Origin: an uncultured Rhizobiaceae group bacterium
GTDB lineage: Bacteria; Pseudomonadota; Alphaproteobacteria; Rhizobiales; Rhizobiaceae
Direction of reading: 5' to 3'
Length of the DNA: 24,851 bases
NCBI GenBank assembly: GCA_937944075.1
Contig: CALDZZ010000164.1
Coordinates: 1-24,851, forward strand
Shown in pieces: positions 15,605 through 23,610 of the stretch. Position 1 is the stretch's first letter. Every line of letters begins with the position of its first letter. Both the position numbers and the translations under genes were made by a program. The notes under the pieces were generated by a model. It was not told the DNA's origin, searched no databases, and worked only from the letters and a program-made list of their open reading frames with translations.

Positions 15605-16249
15605 ATGTTTGATATTAACGAAGCATATAATGGAGCCATGGTTCAGGCAGAAGGTGCTGTAGCAAATGGCGCTGAATTTGAACATGGCGGTGAAAGCCCC
15701 GCTCCTGCACCACAAACTGCAGAGGAAATTCTTCAGTATGCACGTGAGGAAGCTGCGGAAATTCTTGAAAACGCACAGCTTCAGGCACAGGAATACCTTG
15801 CGCAGCAACAAACAGAGGCCCATGAACAGGCATCCCGTATCGTTGCAGAAAACGTAAACGAGAGCCTGGCAAACCTAGGCCCGGAATTATATTCTGCCAA
15901 AGCAGGCATTTCCAAAATCGTACAAAATTCAATTGAGCTGATGATTGGTGCCATTGGTTCCGAAAAGGCATTTGCCATGGCGGTAGAAAAAGCCACCAGA
16001 GATTACATCAAGGCAAACAAGCTGACCCTGCACGCGCATCCTGATAGCGCAAACCGCTTGAAGTTGTACAAGATGAGCCAGCCCAAAAACAAACTCGTCT
16101 CAAACTACGAGATTGTTGAAGATACAAATCTTGAGCCCGGCAGATGCATTCTGGATACAGGTGACAAACGGGTGGAAGTAAGCCTTGAAATTCAAATCAA
16201 TGCGTTGAAGCAATGCCTCGATAACAGTCTATCCGGAGGCAAGGGTTAA
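15605..16249 (+). CDS. sctL: T3SS ATPase stator SctL (NolV/FliH-like)
   Basis: A 214-residue protein. Residues about 37-90 form an Ala/Glu/Gln-rich coiled coil (EEILQYAREEAAEIL, NAQLQAQEYLAQQQTEAHEQ), as in FliH and the E/b subunits of rotary ATPases. The C-terminal part (about 95-205) is the globular domain that binds the ATPase. SctL dimers tether SctN to SctQ and regulate its activity. The stop shares its last base with the ATG of sctN (TAATG), indicating coupled translation, and GGAGG lies at the end of this gene for sctN. Confidence 0.9.
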   Translation: MFDINEAYNGAMVQAEGAVANGAEFEHGGESPAPAPQTAEEILQYAREEAAEILENAQLQAQEYLAQQQTEAHEQASRIVAENVNESLANLGPELYSAKAGISKIVQNSIELMIGAIGSEKAFAMAVEKATRDYIKANKLTLHAHPDSANRLKLYKMSQPKNKLVSNYEIVEDTNLEPGRCILDTGDKRVEVSLEIQINALKQCLDNSLSGGKG

Positions 16250-17607
16250 TGAATGCCTTGTTACACGAAAAAACAGCAGCCACGACAGATCTGAACCATG
16301 AACTGGAAAGCATTGCCGGTAAGTTAAAGCATTGTTCAAGACACAGCGAGATAGGCGAGATTACGGATGTTTCTGCCAGCCGGATTGTCACAACACTCAA
16401 GGATGTTTTCGTTGGCGAAAAATGCATTTTGCGCTTGCCAGAATCTGGCCGTGAGATCGCAGCGCAAGTTGTTGCCATCGAAAAAGAGCGCGCAATCCTT
16501 TCACCCATGGAAGATATTGAAGGCCTTTCTGCAAGCACGGAAGTGATCGGCACAGGTGAGCCCAGCAAAATCTGGGTAGGACAAGAGCTGGTCGGCAGGG
16601 TTCTTGACGGTTTGGGAAGACCAGTGGATGGTCACGAACTCAAAACCTCATCCATGGAGCAGATCAAGATCACACCTCCGGTTGTCGATGCACTCGATCG
16701 TCCCATTATCAATGATGTATTTGAAACCGGCGTCAAATCAATAGACGGGTTCAATACAATCGGCAACGGACAGCGCATGGCTATTTTTGGCGAAGCTGGC
16801 GCGGGTAAATCCACCCTGCTCGCCATGTTGGCCCGCCATTCGGAAACCGACGTGGTCGTACTGGCAATGATTGGTGAGCGTGGCCGTGAAGTAAACGAGT
16901 TTCTTGAACGCCAGTTGCCGCCTGAAGTGCGCGCCCGATGCATTGTTATCGCCTCGACCTCTGATCGTCCCGCAATGGAACGCATCATGGCCGCTCACAG
17001 TGCAGTAACAATTGCAGAACATTTCCGCTCTCAAGGACAAAATGTATTGCTGCTGTTTGACAGCGCAACCCGCTTTGCACGAGCCTTGCGTGAGGTTGGT
17101 CTTTCAGCCGGTGAAAAAGCTGTTCGCAGCGGCTTCACACCTTCCGTTTATGCTGAACTACCAAAACTCATTGAACGTACAGGCAAAACCTCATCAGGTG
17201 CGATTACGGCCTTTTTCACGGTTCTGGTTGAAAACGACGGCGTGAACGACCCGGTTGCTGAAGAGATTGCCAGTTTGACCGATGGTCACCTGGTCCTCGA
17301 CGCGGCTCTCGCGCGCAGCGGCATATATCCGGCCATCAATGTCTTGAAAAGCAAAAGCCGACTGATGAACGAGATTTGCAGTGAAGAGCATATCGGCGCC
17401 TCTAACGACTTGCGCAAGCTGATGGCAAAATACCTGGATCTGGAACTTCTGATCCAGGTGGGCGAATATGTTGCAGGAACGGACCCGGTTGCAGATATGG
17501 CTATCGAGTGCAATCCGGCCATAGAGCAATTCATGTCCCAGCATACACACAATCATGTCTCACATCCTGAAGCAGTTCAAACCATGAGAGCTATCCTGGG
17601 TGAGTAA
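16249..17607 (+). CDS. sctN: T3SS ATPase SctN (RhcN/FliI family)
   Basis: A 452-residue AAA-type F1-like ATPase of usual length. It has an N-terminal beta-barrel domain, the Walker A motif GEAGAGKST (181-189), the MIGERGREVNEF catalytic region, the Walker B strand VLLLFDSATRFARA and the SxGEKAVRSGFTPSVYAELP segment typical of type III secretion and flagellar ATPases. The C-terminal helical domain contacts substrates and chaperones. It hydrolyses ATP at the base of the export apparatus to release chaperones and unfold substrates. The start overlaps the sctL stop and the stop overlaps the sctO start by eight bases. Confidence 0.97.
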   Translation: MNALLHEKTAATTDLNHELESIAGKLKHCSRHSEIGEITDVSASRIVTTLKDVFVGEKCILRLPESGREIAAQVVAIEKERAILSPMEDIEGLSASTEVIGTGEPSKIWVGQELVGRVLDGLGRPVDGHELKTSSMEQIKITPPVVDALDRPIINDVFETGVKSIDGFNTIGNGQRMAIFGEAGAGKSTLLAMLARHSETDVVVLAMIGERGREVNEFLERQLPPEVRARCIVIASTSDRPAMERIMAAHSAVTIAEHFRSQGQNVLLLFDSATRFARALREVGLSAGEKAVRSGFTPSVYAELPKLIERTGKTSSGAITAFFTVLVENDGVNDPVAEEIASLTDGHLVLDAALARSGIYPAINVLKSKSRLMNEICSEEHIGASNDLRKLMAKYLDLELLIQVGEYVAGTDPVADMAIECNPAIEQFMSQHTHNHVSHPEAVQTMRAILGE

Positions 17608-18040
17608 ACTTAAAAAGATAGACAAGCTCTTGAAGGTCAAGGAGCTCAGACGCAGGCTGGCTGAACTTGAAGCCGCCAAGGCAAGGCGTGAGGTTTATCA
17701 GGCTGAACAAGCGGTCGTAGATGCGCAGAACGAGGAAATAAGAATCAAGGAAACGGCCAGTGAGCGCAGGCAGGAAAAAATAAAGGATTTGGTTGTGCCT
17801 GGCAAAAACCCGGCCATGCAAAACTCCCGCATTGCCAATCTCTACGCCATCACGGATCAGGAAATAAAGGAATCCGCCTTTAAAACCACGATGCAAAGAG
17901 AAAAGCTGACAGAATCCGAAGAACGTCTCAAATTGGAACAGTCAAAACTGGCGCGCTTCTTGCAACTCGAGGAGCGTACGAGAAAACTCTGCGACAAACT
18001 CATCGATTTGAAGAAAATCGAGGCAGCTCGCGAAGGGTAA
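17600..18040 (+). CDS. sctO: T3SS central stalk protein SctO (YscO/RhcZ-like)
   Basis: A 146-residue protein that is almost entirely coiled coil, rich in Lys, Glu, Arg and Ala (KELRRRLAELEAAKARREV; TESEERLKLEQSKLARFLQL), the antiparallel hairpin shape of YscO/FliJ. SctO sits in the centre of the SctN hexamer and connects it to SctV. The start is a GTG that overlaps the end of sctN; no in-frame ATG lies before residue 70, so translation is presumably coupled to sctN. The gene lies between sctN and sctQ, as in rhizobia; no SctP ruler gene lies between them. Confidence 0.88.
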   Translation: MSKLKKIDKLLKVKELRRRLAELEAAKARREVYQAEQAVVDAQNEEIRIKETASERRQEKIKDLVVPGKNPAMQNSRIANLYAITDQEIKESAFKTTMQREKLTESEERLKLEQSKLARFLQLEERTRKLCDKLIDLKKIEAAREG

Positions 18041-18074
18041 TCTCTGCATTAGTTCAATTTGCGGAGTATGCAAA

Positions 18075-19100
18075 ATGCAGTCAGGTTTTTTAGCAGGTAC
18101 CCAGGGAAGGGCCACTAATCTCTTTACCCCAAAAGTGGAAGCAAAACCTGCAAGTGGCTTTACTTACGATAAATCCCTCATCGCCCTCGCCTCTTCATGG
18201 CCAGGTCTTATTTGCGATACCACCATCCGCATTCATGATTATCAAACAGAAATTGTGACGACCCGCACGCCTCCGGCAATCTCCATGGATGGCCGCTGGG
18301 TGCAGATTATCGGGAAAAGCAATGCTGGCGGATTTACTATTTTTCTAACTGCAGAAGCTACTGGCACATTCCTTCAGCTTACAGATGCCAATCTGGATTT
18401 AAGTAAACTGGAAGGTGGAGATGCAGCCATTATACTGGAACATTTGTTCACCAATCACTTCAATCTGCTTGAAGAGCTTTTGGGCGCCGAACTCTCAGTT
18501 TCCTCGATTACAGACGTAAGCGCTCCGGTTTCAGGTGAATTGTTGGGTTTTGAGTTCATGATGGATGGAGCCCTACAAAAGGGCGCACTCCAGATAACCG
18601 GTGAATTACACCAGATCGTAGAACAGATCGTTGGGCAAAACAGCTTTCCTGAGGAGCGTGCAGTCGATGACCGCCTTGTTGTCCATCTGGGACCTGTAGT
18701 CGTAACCGCAAAACAGGCCTATCTGGCAAGACCAGGTGAGATGATTGACTGTGGTGTTGAGCCTTCAGCCATTATCAAGGGCGTATTGATGCGTTCAGAC
18801 GGACGTTACTGGCCGATTTTCATCGAAGACGAAAGTGTTGAAATTGCTGGCGAACTGGCAGGACCTGTTCAGTTTAACAATGAATCGCAAGATACAATCT
18901 TCGTTACCTTTGGCCTCGGTGATGTTCACCTTTCTGCCTTTGACAGAAGAACGCTTGCAACGGGCACAAAGGTCAACGTGCAACGTCTTCATAACAATGA
19001 AGCCGAAATTTATTACCAGGCACGTCCTTTCGGCAAGGGAAGCCTTTCAATTCTTGGCACCAATCTTGCAGTGACTCTAAGTAGTATAGGTAGTTTTTAA
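18075..19100 (+). CDS. sctQ: T3SS C-ring/sorting-platform protein SctQ
   Basis: A 341-residue protein with a divergent N-terminal part and a C-terminal SpoA domain (about 265-340: DTIFVTFGLGDVHLSAFDRR, LATGTKVNVQR, GKGSLSILGTNLAV), the FliN/YscQ fold. SctQ forms the pods of the cytoplasmic sorting platform that receives substrates. In several systems the SpoA part is also made alone from an internal start; several in-frame ATGs exist here but none has a strong ribosome site by eye. It follows sctO after 34 bases and leads into sctR after 63 bases. Confidence 0.9.
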   Translation: MQSGFLAGTQGRATNLFTPKVEAKPASGFTYDKSLIALASSWPGLICDTTIRIHDYQTEIVTTRTPPAISMDGRWVQIIGKSNAGGFTIFLTAEATGTFLQLTDANLDLSKLEGGDAAIILEHLFTNHFNLLEELLGAELSVSSITDVSAPVSGELLGFEFMMDGALQKGALQITGELHQIVEQIVGQNSFPEERAVDDRLVVHLGPVVVTAKQAYLARPGEMIDCGVEPSAIIKGVLMRSDGRYWPIFIEDESVEIAGELAGPVQFNNESQDTIFVTFGLGDVHLSAFDRRTLATGTKVNVQRLHNNEAEIYYQARPFGKGSLSILGTNLAVTLSSIGSF

Positions 19101-19163
19101 ATCTGGGACGTTTCTTCAGGTTCAAAAGCAGTTTTAAAAAGTTCACAACAGGAATAGACAAGC

Positions 19164-19811
19164 ATGGTCGGTGAAAATTCATTTGGAATTATCGTTTTAC
19201 TTTTGGGTACAGCATTCCTCCCAATGGTTGCTGTGACTGTAACAGCCTTTGCCAAGATTTCTGTTGTCATCTTTATTGTAAGACAGGCTCTGGGTATCCA
19301 GCAGCTACCGCCAAACATCATTCTTTACGCGCTTTCACTGATCCTTTCAGTGTATGTAGCCATGCCAATCCTGAACGAGATTTATACCATTCTTGAAGCT
19401 GACGGCTTTAATTACCAGACGCTGGACGACTGGCTGGCAGCAGGCGAAAAAGCCATGATCCCGCTTAAGGAATTTCTGCTCAAGCATACAGATCCAAAGC
19501 AGCTCGAGTTCTTCAACTCCTCTACAACACAGATTTGGGGTGAAAGCCTTGCAGCAACAACCGACAAGAATTCACTAACCGTACTCGTGCCCTCATTCCT
19601 TTTGTCAGAGCTGACAAAGGCGTTTGAAATCGGCTTCCTTTTGTACCTGCCATTCATGGCAATCGACATCATCATCACAACACTTCTGGTCGCACTCGGC
19701 ATGATGATGGTACCGCCAACCACAATCTCAATTCCATTCAAACTGATGTTGTTTGTATTCCTCGATGGCTGGACCAAATTGGTCCACGGCCTGATCCTAA
19801 CGTACGTATAA
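19164..19811 (+). CDS. sctR: T3SS export gate protein SctR (FliP family)
   Basis: A 215-residue membrane protein of standard length with four hydrophobic segments. Conserved pieces are FAKISVVIFIVRQALGIQQL PPN (about 31-52, two adjoining blocks), SELTKAFEIGFLLYLPFMAI and the C-terminal signature FVFLDGWTKLVHGL. Five copies of SctR with SctS and SctT form the pore of the export gate. AGGAA precedes the ATG by about nine bases. Confidence 0.96.
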   Translation: MVGENSFGIIVLLLGTAFLPMVAVTVTAFAKISVVIFIVRQALGIQQLPPNIILYALSLILSVYVAMPILNEIYTILEADGFNYQTLDDWLAAGEKAMIPLKEFLLKHTDPKQLEFFNSSTTQIWGESLAATTDKNSLTVLVPSFLLSELTKAFEIGFLLYLPFMAIDIIITTLLVALGMMMVPPTTISIPFKLMLFVFLDGWTKLVHGLILTYV

Positions 19812-19823
19812 AGGCCAAGAACC

Positions 19824-20093
19824 ATGGATGAAGCACAGTTAGTATCATCGCTTTACAACACATTTTACTATTCGGCAGTTGTACTCGTACCCCCGCTCCT
19901 GCTGGCAACAATCATTGCATTCATTGTCGGATTGTTTCAGGCGGTGACACAAATCCAGGAACAGACATTGCCACAGACCATCAAGATCATGGTCATCGGT
20001 TTTGTACTCATAGCATTCGGTCACATGCTGACAGCACCGCTTTATACTGCCTCTGACGAGATCTTTTCTAGATTTCACGAATACTCGAAGTAG
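19824..20093 (+). CDS. sctS: T3SS export gate protein SctS (FliQ family)
   Basis: An 89-residue protein with two membrane helices (about 17-40 and 50-75) forming the FliQ-type hairpin, including VVLVPPLLLATIIAFIVGLF, QAVTQIQEQTLPQ and the helix IMVIGFVLIAFG. Four copies surround SctR and SctT in the export gate. The family length is 86-90. It is placed 12 bases after sctR and 14 bases before sctT. Confidence 0.96.
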   Translation: MDEAQLVSSLYNTFYYSAVVLVPPLLLATIIAFIVGLFQAVTQIQEQTLPQTIKIMVIGFVLIAFGHMLTAPLYTASDEIFSRFHEYSK

Positions 20094-20107
20094 GGTTTTC
20101 GGTTCAG

Positions 20108-20902
20108 ATGCTCATCAACGAATTCTTCCTCGCAATACTCGATATCTTCGCCGACTATACCCCTTGGGTTGTCCTGGCGATTGCAAGACCGTTTGGCTTT
20201 ACGCTTTTGTTCGCAGTATTTGCATGGACTCAAGTCGGTACAGGCATCCTGCGCATGGTATTTTCCATCGGTATCATGTTGCCGATCCTTGCAAACGGCA
20301 TTCCCTCATCTGAAATTGTCATGGAGATGAACTTCATTGCCTTGCTAATCAAGGAAATCCTGATTGGTGCCCTGCTTGGGTTTGCCTCTTCTGTTCCACT
20401 GGCAATAGCACTTGCCGGCGGTGGTATCATCGACATCTACAGAGGCGCCATGCTGGGCGCAACAGACCCCTCTGGCGGTGAAGCCACTTCATACGGCATG
20501 GTGTTTGCCATTATGACCCTGTGGCTTTTTGCCAATATCGGCGGGTTTCAAATTGTTACAAATACGATTTATCAAAGCTATGACATCTGGGCTGTGAACT
20601 CCAAATTCCCCACCTTTGACCCGGGTGCAGATGCGCTCTTGCTGGTGCTGGAAAACATTCTGCTAAGCGCAGTTGTGCTGGCAGGTCCACTGCTGGTGAT
20701 CATGTTCCTTTCTGACATCATTCATCTGATTGGTGCAAAATTTGGCAAGAACATTGACGTTGCCCATTTGACATTCTCAACCAAGAACCTGATCGCAATC
20801 ATGATCCTGCCCTTGTTCCTGGTCATGTCCATACGACTGTTCAAGGAAAATCTTGAATACCTCTTTACAGTGCCAGAACTGGTACAGAACATAATCAGGT
20901 AA
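20108..20902 (+). CDS. sctT: T3SS export gate protein SctT (FliR family)
   Basis: A 264-residue protein with about six membrane helices. Family blocks include LIKEILIGALLGFASSVPLA, GGGIIDIYRGAMLGATDPSG and the late AKFGKNIDVAHLTFSTKNL followed by a hydrophobic helix. One SctT joins the SctR5S4 complex to complete the gate. The ribosome site is weak (the bases before ATG read TCGGTTCAG), so translation may be coupled to sctS. It is followed by sctU after ten bases. Confidence 0.95.
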   Translation: MLINEFFLAILDIFADYTPWVVLAIARPFGFTLLFAVFAWTQVGTGILRMVFSIGIMLPILANGIPSSEIVMEMNFIALLIKEILIGALLGFASSVPLAIALAGGGIIDIYRGAMLGATDPSGGEATSYGMVFAIMTLWLFANIGGFQIVTNTIYQSYDIWAVNSKFPTFDPGADALLLVLENILLSAVVLAGPLLVIMFLSDIIHLIGAKFGKNIDVAHLTFSTKNLIAIMILPLFLVMSIRLFKENLEYLFTVPELVQNIIR

Positions 20903-20912
20903 GGAGTGAGAG

Positions 20913-21983
20913 ATGTCTGACGATAGTGAAGAAAAAACCCTCCCGCCCTCGCAACATAAACTCAATGAAGCGCGCAAAAAGGGCCAGGTTTCCCAGAGTT
21001 CAGATTTTGTACAAAGTCTGACAACCGTTGCCGGAATTTTTTACATTATTCTCAACTGGAAGAATTTTTCAGACACATTCGCCAATCTCTACCAGCTCTC
21101 AGTCATTTCATTTAATGACAATGTAACCGAGATTGGGCTTTCCATTTTTTTGACGGTTGTCTTTGATGTCATGTATGCAATCGTTCCCTTCGTGATGATG
21201 ATTATTCTGATTGGTGTGGTTGCCAACATCCTCGACAAGCAGGGCATCCCCTTCTCTCTCGAGCCACTCAAACCTGATTTCAAAAAGGTAAACCCGGCTG
21301 AAGGCTTCAAGAAGCTGTTCAAGAAACGCAACATGGTTGAGTTCGTGACTTCACTATCAAAACTCATCTTCTGGTTTGTTTTAACAGGCGTGTTTGTATG
21401 GCTCTTCCTGCAAACCATCCTGGCGAGCATTTACTGTTCCATTGGCTGCGTGGCTGACAGTGCTACGTCTGCAGGCACACTCATCGTGGCAACTGCTGTT
21501 GTTATGCTCTTGTTCTTTGGTCTTCTCGACATGCCCTTGCAGCGCTTCCTGTTTACTGATGAACAGAAAATGGGACACAAGGAAGCAAAGCGTGAGCAAA
21601 AGGAAATCAACGGTTCACCTGAATTCAAACAGCACCAGAAAAGTGAGCACCGTCGCTTGATCGCAGAAGTATCCGGACAGGCCCAGGGTAGTGGACAAAT
21701 TCGTGATGGTACCAATGGTCTCACCATGATCCTTCGCGGGTCGGAGTCTGCTGCGGGCATTTACTTCCATGCAGAACATTCCAAGGTTCCAGCGCTCGTG
21801 AAGGTATTCTCTGGGTCACGTTTCTCCCGTGACATGAAAGCCGCTGAAAACAAGAACATTCCGGTTATCTTCGACCAGGCCCTGATGAGTGACATCATCT
21901 CGTCTGTGGAAGTTGGCAAGGCTATCCGTGAAAGACACTTCGAGAAAGTGGCCAGGGTACTAATTGACATAGGCGCATTCTAA
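20913..21983 (+). CDS. sctU: T3SS switch protein SctU with the NPTH autocleavage motif replaced by RGSE
   Basis: A 356-residue protein with an AAGGAG site. The N-terminal part has four membrane helices (about 29-215), preceded by the conserved EKTLPPSQHKLNEARKKGQV. The cytoplasmic domain keeps the family's linker (MGHKEAKREQKEINGSPEFK) and the later part (NIPVIFDQALMSDIISSVEV). SctU/FlhB proteins normally cut themselves between Asn and Pro of an NPTH loop, which switches export from needle to later substrates. At the matching place (L-T-M-I-L, then R275-G-S-E278, then SAAGIYF; bases 21735-21746) the Asn, Pro, Thr and His are all replaced, so autocleavage is not expected. The frame is intact and the rest is conserved. 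Confidence 0.95.
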   Translation: MSDDSEEKTLPPSQHKLNEARKKGQVSQSSDFVQSLTTVAGIFYIILNWKNFSDTFANLYQLSVISFNDNVTEIGLSIFLTVVFDVMYAIVPFVMMIILIGVVANILDKQGIPFSLEPLKPDFKKVNPAEGFKKLFKKRNMVEFVTSLSKLIFWFVLTGVFVWLFLQTILASIYCSIGCVADSATSAGTLIVATAVVMLLFFGLLDMPLQRFLFTDEQKMGHKEAKREQKEINGSPEFKQHQKSEHRRLIAEVSGQAQGSGQIRDGTNGLTMILRGSESAAGIYFHAEHSKVPALVKVFSGSRFSRDMKAAENKNIPVIFDQALMSDIISSVEVGKAIRERHFEKVARVLIDIGAF

Positions 21984-22037
21984 TCGCCTGACAGCGCACT
22001 TGTGCCAAGGCGCCTTGCCTTACTGATAAAAGTTAAA

Positions 22038-22067
22038 AAAAAGCCTCGTGTGAACACGAGGCTTTTT
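22038..22067. terminator. Bidirectional rho-independent terminator between sctU and needle-like copy 2
   Basis: GCCTCGTG (22043-22050) pairs perfectly with CACGAGGC (22055-22062) around a TGAA loop. The stem is extended by five A-T pairs and flanked by A and T runs on both sides. It can end transcription of the sctU operon on the plus strand and of the 60-residue gene on the minus strand. Confidence 0.88.
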
Positions 22068-22088
22068 CTTCTTGAAAAGACTGAATGC

Positions 22089-22271
22089 TTATCGGGCACT
22101 TTGCTGAAGAGCACGCAAATCAGCGCCTTTGACTGTTGTTGTTGCCAAAGTCTGTTGAGCTTCTGCAATAGCACGATCAAACGCCTGTGTTAGCTGTGAG
22201 TTACCACCGCCAACTGATCCGGCATCAATGCCGGCATTGCTTGCGCTAGTAGGGGTTGTGCTTACTTCCAT
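22089..22271 (-). CDS. Small T3SS needle/pilin-like protein, copy 2
   Basis: A 60-residue protein with a clear AAGGAA ribosome site. It is identical to the protein at 23428 except for residue 9 (Ser here, Thr there). The N-terminus is Ser/Thr/Gly-rich (MEVSTTPTSASNAGIDAG) and probably flexible; the C-terminal half, SQLTQAFDRAIAEAQQTL then TTTVKGADLRALQQSAR, is helical. The KGADL-x-AL-x-Q end matches the 62-residue protein before sctD, and the LTQAFDRAI pattern matches the SctI C-terminus. It has no signal peptide or cysteine. The best reading is a T3SS needle/pilus subunit or variant (SctF/NopA type), encoded just past the end of the T3SS operon on the opposite strand. Clear homology to known needle proteins was not seen. 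Confidence 0.7.
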   Translation of the reverse strand: MEVSTTPTSASNAGIDAGSVGGGNSQLTQAFDRAIAEAQQTLATTTVKGADLRALQQSAR

Positions 22272-22495
22272 GATTTATTCCTTTTAGTCTAGATGAGGCG
22301 ACCGTATGTTCGCTACTGCCAACAATTTATGTATCAAGCGCATACAGCACCATCAGCACAGACTACTTACCAAATAATAGAATAATGTTAAGTAATTGAT
22401 TTATATATGTTTTTAAGATTTTTCTCAATAAATCAACAAAAAGTTATGTGGGCTTTATCAACCTGGTCAAAAGAGTTTCCAGCGACTATGGAAGC
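22272..22495 (-). promoter_or_regulatory. AT-rich upstream region of needle-like copy 2
   Basis: A gap between the glycosyltransferase stop and the small gene with no reading frame of interest. On the minus strand a sigma-70-like pair TTGAGA and TATAAA with a 17-base spacer lies about 130 bases before the ATG, which is weak evidence. The region shares no visible similarity with the region in front of the near-identical copy 3. Confidence 0.25.
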
Positions 22496-23257
22496 TTAGC
22501 GTACAAATTTCTGGATGGCCTCAAGCGGGAACAGCTTTGCAAGCATAAAGCCGGGCATAAGATACTGGGGGAAGCTGATCGACGTGTTGTTCATGTGGAT
22601 CATGTGAAGACACAGACCCTGATCATCCATCAATCCTTGCAAATCAAACTGCTGCTGGGCCATCAGGGCGAACTCACCGTCTTCGTTCCAGTTCATGTCA
22701 GGATAGGGATTGGCGCGCCATATATCCTTTTTGAACGTCCACCCAAAACCATATCCAAGATGGTTGTTTGCAAACGCACCATTGTTTTCAGCATCAAACC
22801 AGACACTCTCCAGACTGTCGCCACTCATCTTGTAGTGTAGACCTTCCTTCAGGTTCAGATCCCAATAGGCAATCGTATCCGTATTGGCATTGTAAATGAA
22901 AAACCCGCGCAGGTTGATCATGTCAGCACCACTGGTGCCCAGGTGATTTACAACAGTCTCGATGTAGTTCGGGGCGTAGTAGTCATCATCATCAAAATTG
23001 ACGATGATTTCTCCGGTTGAAGCCTCAATCAGACGATTTCTTTTTTCACCGATTGATATGTTGTGAGGGCTATGAATATAGCGGATGTTATCATGGCCAG
23101 TATTCTGGAACGATGTATTTTCGGCTTCACTGTCATCCAGAATAAGCCATTCCACATTGCTGTAGGTTTGGGCCAGAAAGCATTCTTTGCACAATTCCAG
23201 GAAGAAAGCCCTGTTTCGTGTGGGAGTGATAACGCTAACTCTTGTTTCTTTATTCAT
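22496..23257 (-). CDS. Family 2 glycosyltransferase
   Basis: A 253-residue GT-A-fold glycosyltransferase (GT2). The N-terminal nucleotide-sugar-binding part has VSVITPTRNRAFFLELCKEC (7-26), LILDDSE (38-44) and GEKRNRLIEAS. The metal-binding DDDD is at 89-92 (VNFDDDDYYAPN). The later NNHLGYGFGWTFKKDIW and NWNEDGEF (ED) resemble the acceptor and catalytic base region. There are no membrane helices, so it transfers sugars in the cytoplasm, to protein or to a lipid/polysaccharide precursor. It sits alone between two needle-like genes and next to a collagen-like gene, so one of these proteins could be its acceptor; that is inference. No clear ribosome site is visible. Confidence 0.85.
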   Translation of the reverse strand: MNKETRVSVITPTRNRAFFLELCKECFLAQTYSNVEWLILDDSEAENTSFQNTGHDNIRYIHSPHNISIGEKRNRLIEASTGEIIVNFDDDDYYAPNYIETVVNHLGTSGADMINLRGFFIYNANTDTIAYWDLNLKEGLHYKMSGDSLESVWFDAENNGAFANNHLGYGFGWTFKKDIWRANPYPDMNWNEDGEFALMAQQQFDLQGLMDDQGLCLHMIHMNNTSISFPQYLMPGFMLAKLFPLEAIQKFVR

Positions 23258-23369
23258 GGATTACAATCAGTCTAAGGCTCTAAAAACAAACAAATTCATT
23301 CCTGCATTTCAACTATTGATAATGCCTCGAAGTAAAATTTTTGATAATTGCAAACTTGTTAAGTGACAT

Positions 23370-23403
23370 AAAAAAAGCCCCGTGTCCGAAAACACGAGGC
23401 TTT
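23370..23403 (-). terminator. Rho-independent terminator of needle-like copy 3
   Basis: On the minus strand, GCCTCGTGT pairs with ACACGGGGC (one G-T pair) around a six-base loop and is followed by seven T (A at 23370-23376 on the plus strand). On the plus strand the same position is a C-A mismatch, so the element is tuned to the minus strand. The stem sequence is nearly the same as in the terminator at 22038-22067. Confidence 0.85.
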
Positions 23404-23427
23404 AACATTTGCTTTATTTCGAGAAGC

Positions 23428-23610
23428 TTATCGAGCGCTCTGCTGTAGAGCACGCAAGTCAGCACCTTTTACTGTAGTAGTTGCCAAAGTCTGTTGAGCT
23501 TCAGCAATAGCACGGTCAAAAGCTTGTGTAAGCTGTGAGTTACCACCGCCAACTGATCCGGCATCAATGCCGGCATTGCTTGCAGTAGTAGGGGTTGTGC
23601 TTACTTCCAT
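23428..23610 (-). CDS. Small T3SS needle/pilin-like protein, copy 3
   Basis: A 60-residue protein, 59 of 60 residues identical to copy 2, starting at the ATG at 23610 with AAAGGAA upstream. A frame extension to 23652 adds 14 residues that copy 2 lacks and is rejected. By eye about 16 of 183 bases differ between the two genes, nearly all at synonymous positions and mostly in the 3' half. The features are the same: a flexible Ser/Thr/Gly N-terminus, a helical C-terminus and the LTQAFDRAI and KGADLRAL signatures. It has its own promoter region and terminator, so it can be expressed separately from copy 2. The probable role is a needle/pilus subunit or variant; function is inferred. Confidence 0.7.
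   Translation of the reverse strand: MEVSTTPTTASNAGIDAGSVGGGNSQLTQAFDRAIAEAQQTLATTTVKGADLRALQQSAR

Noticed and set aside
13210..22405. Shared string TAAGTAATTGA upstream of the 109-residue gene and of needle-like copy 2
   Set aside because: It is short and AT-rich in AT-rich gaps, and lies in opposite orientation relative to the genes. A match of this length is expected by chance in the window.
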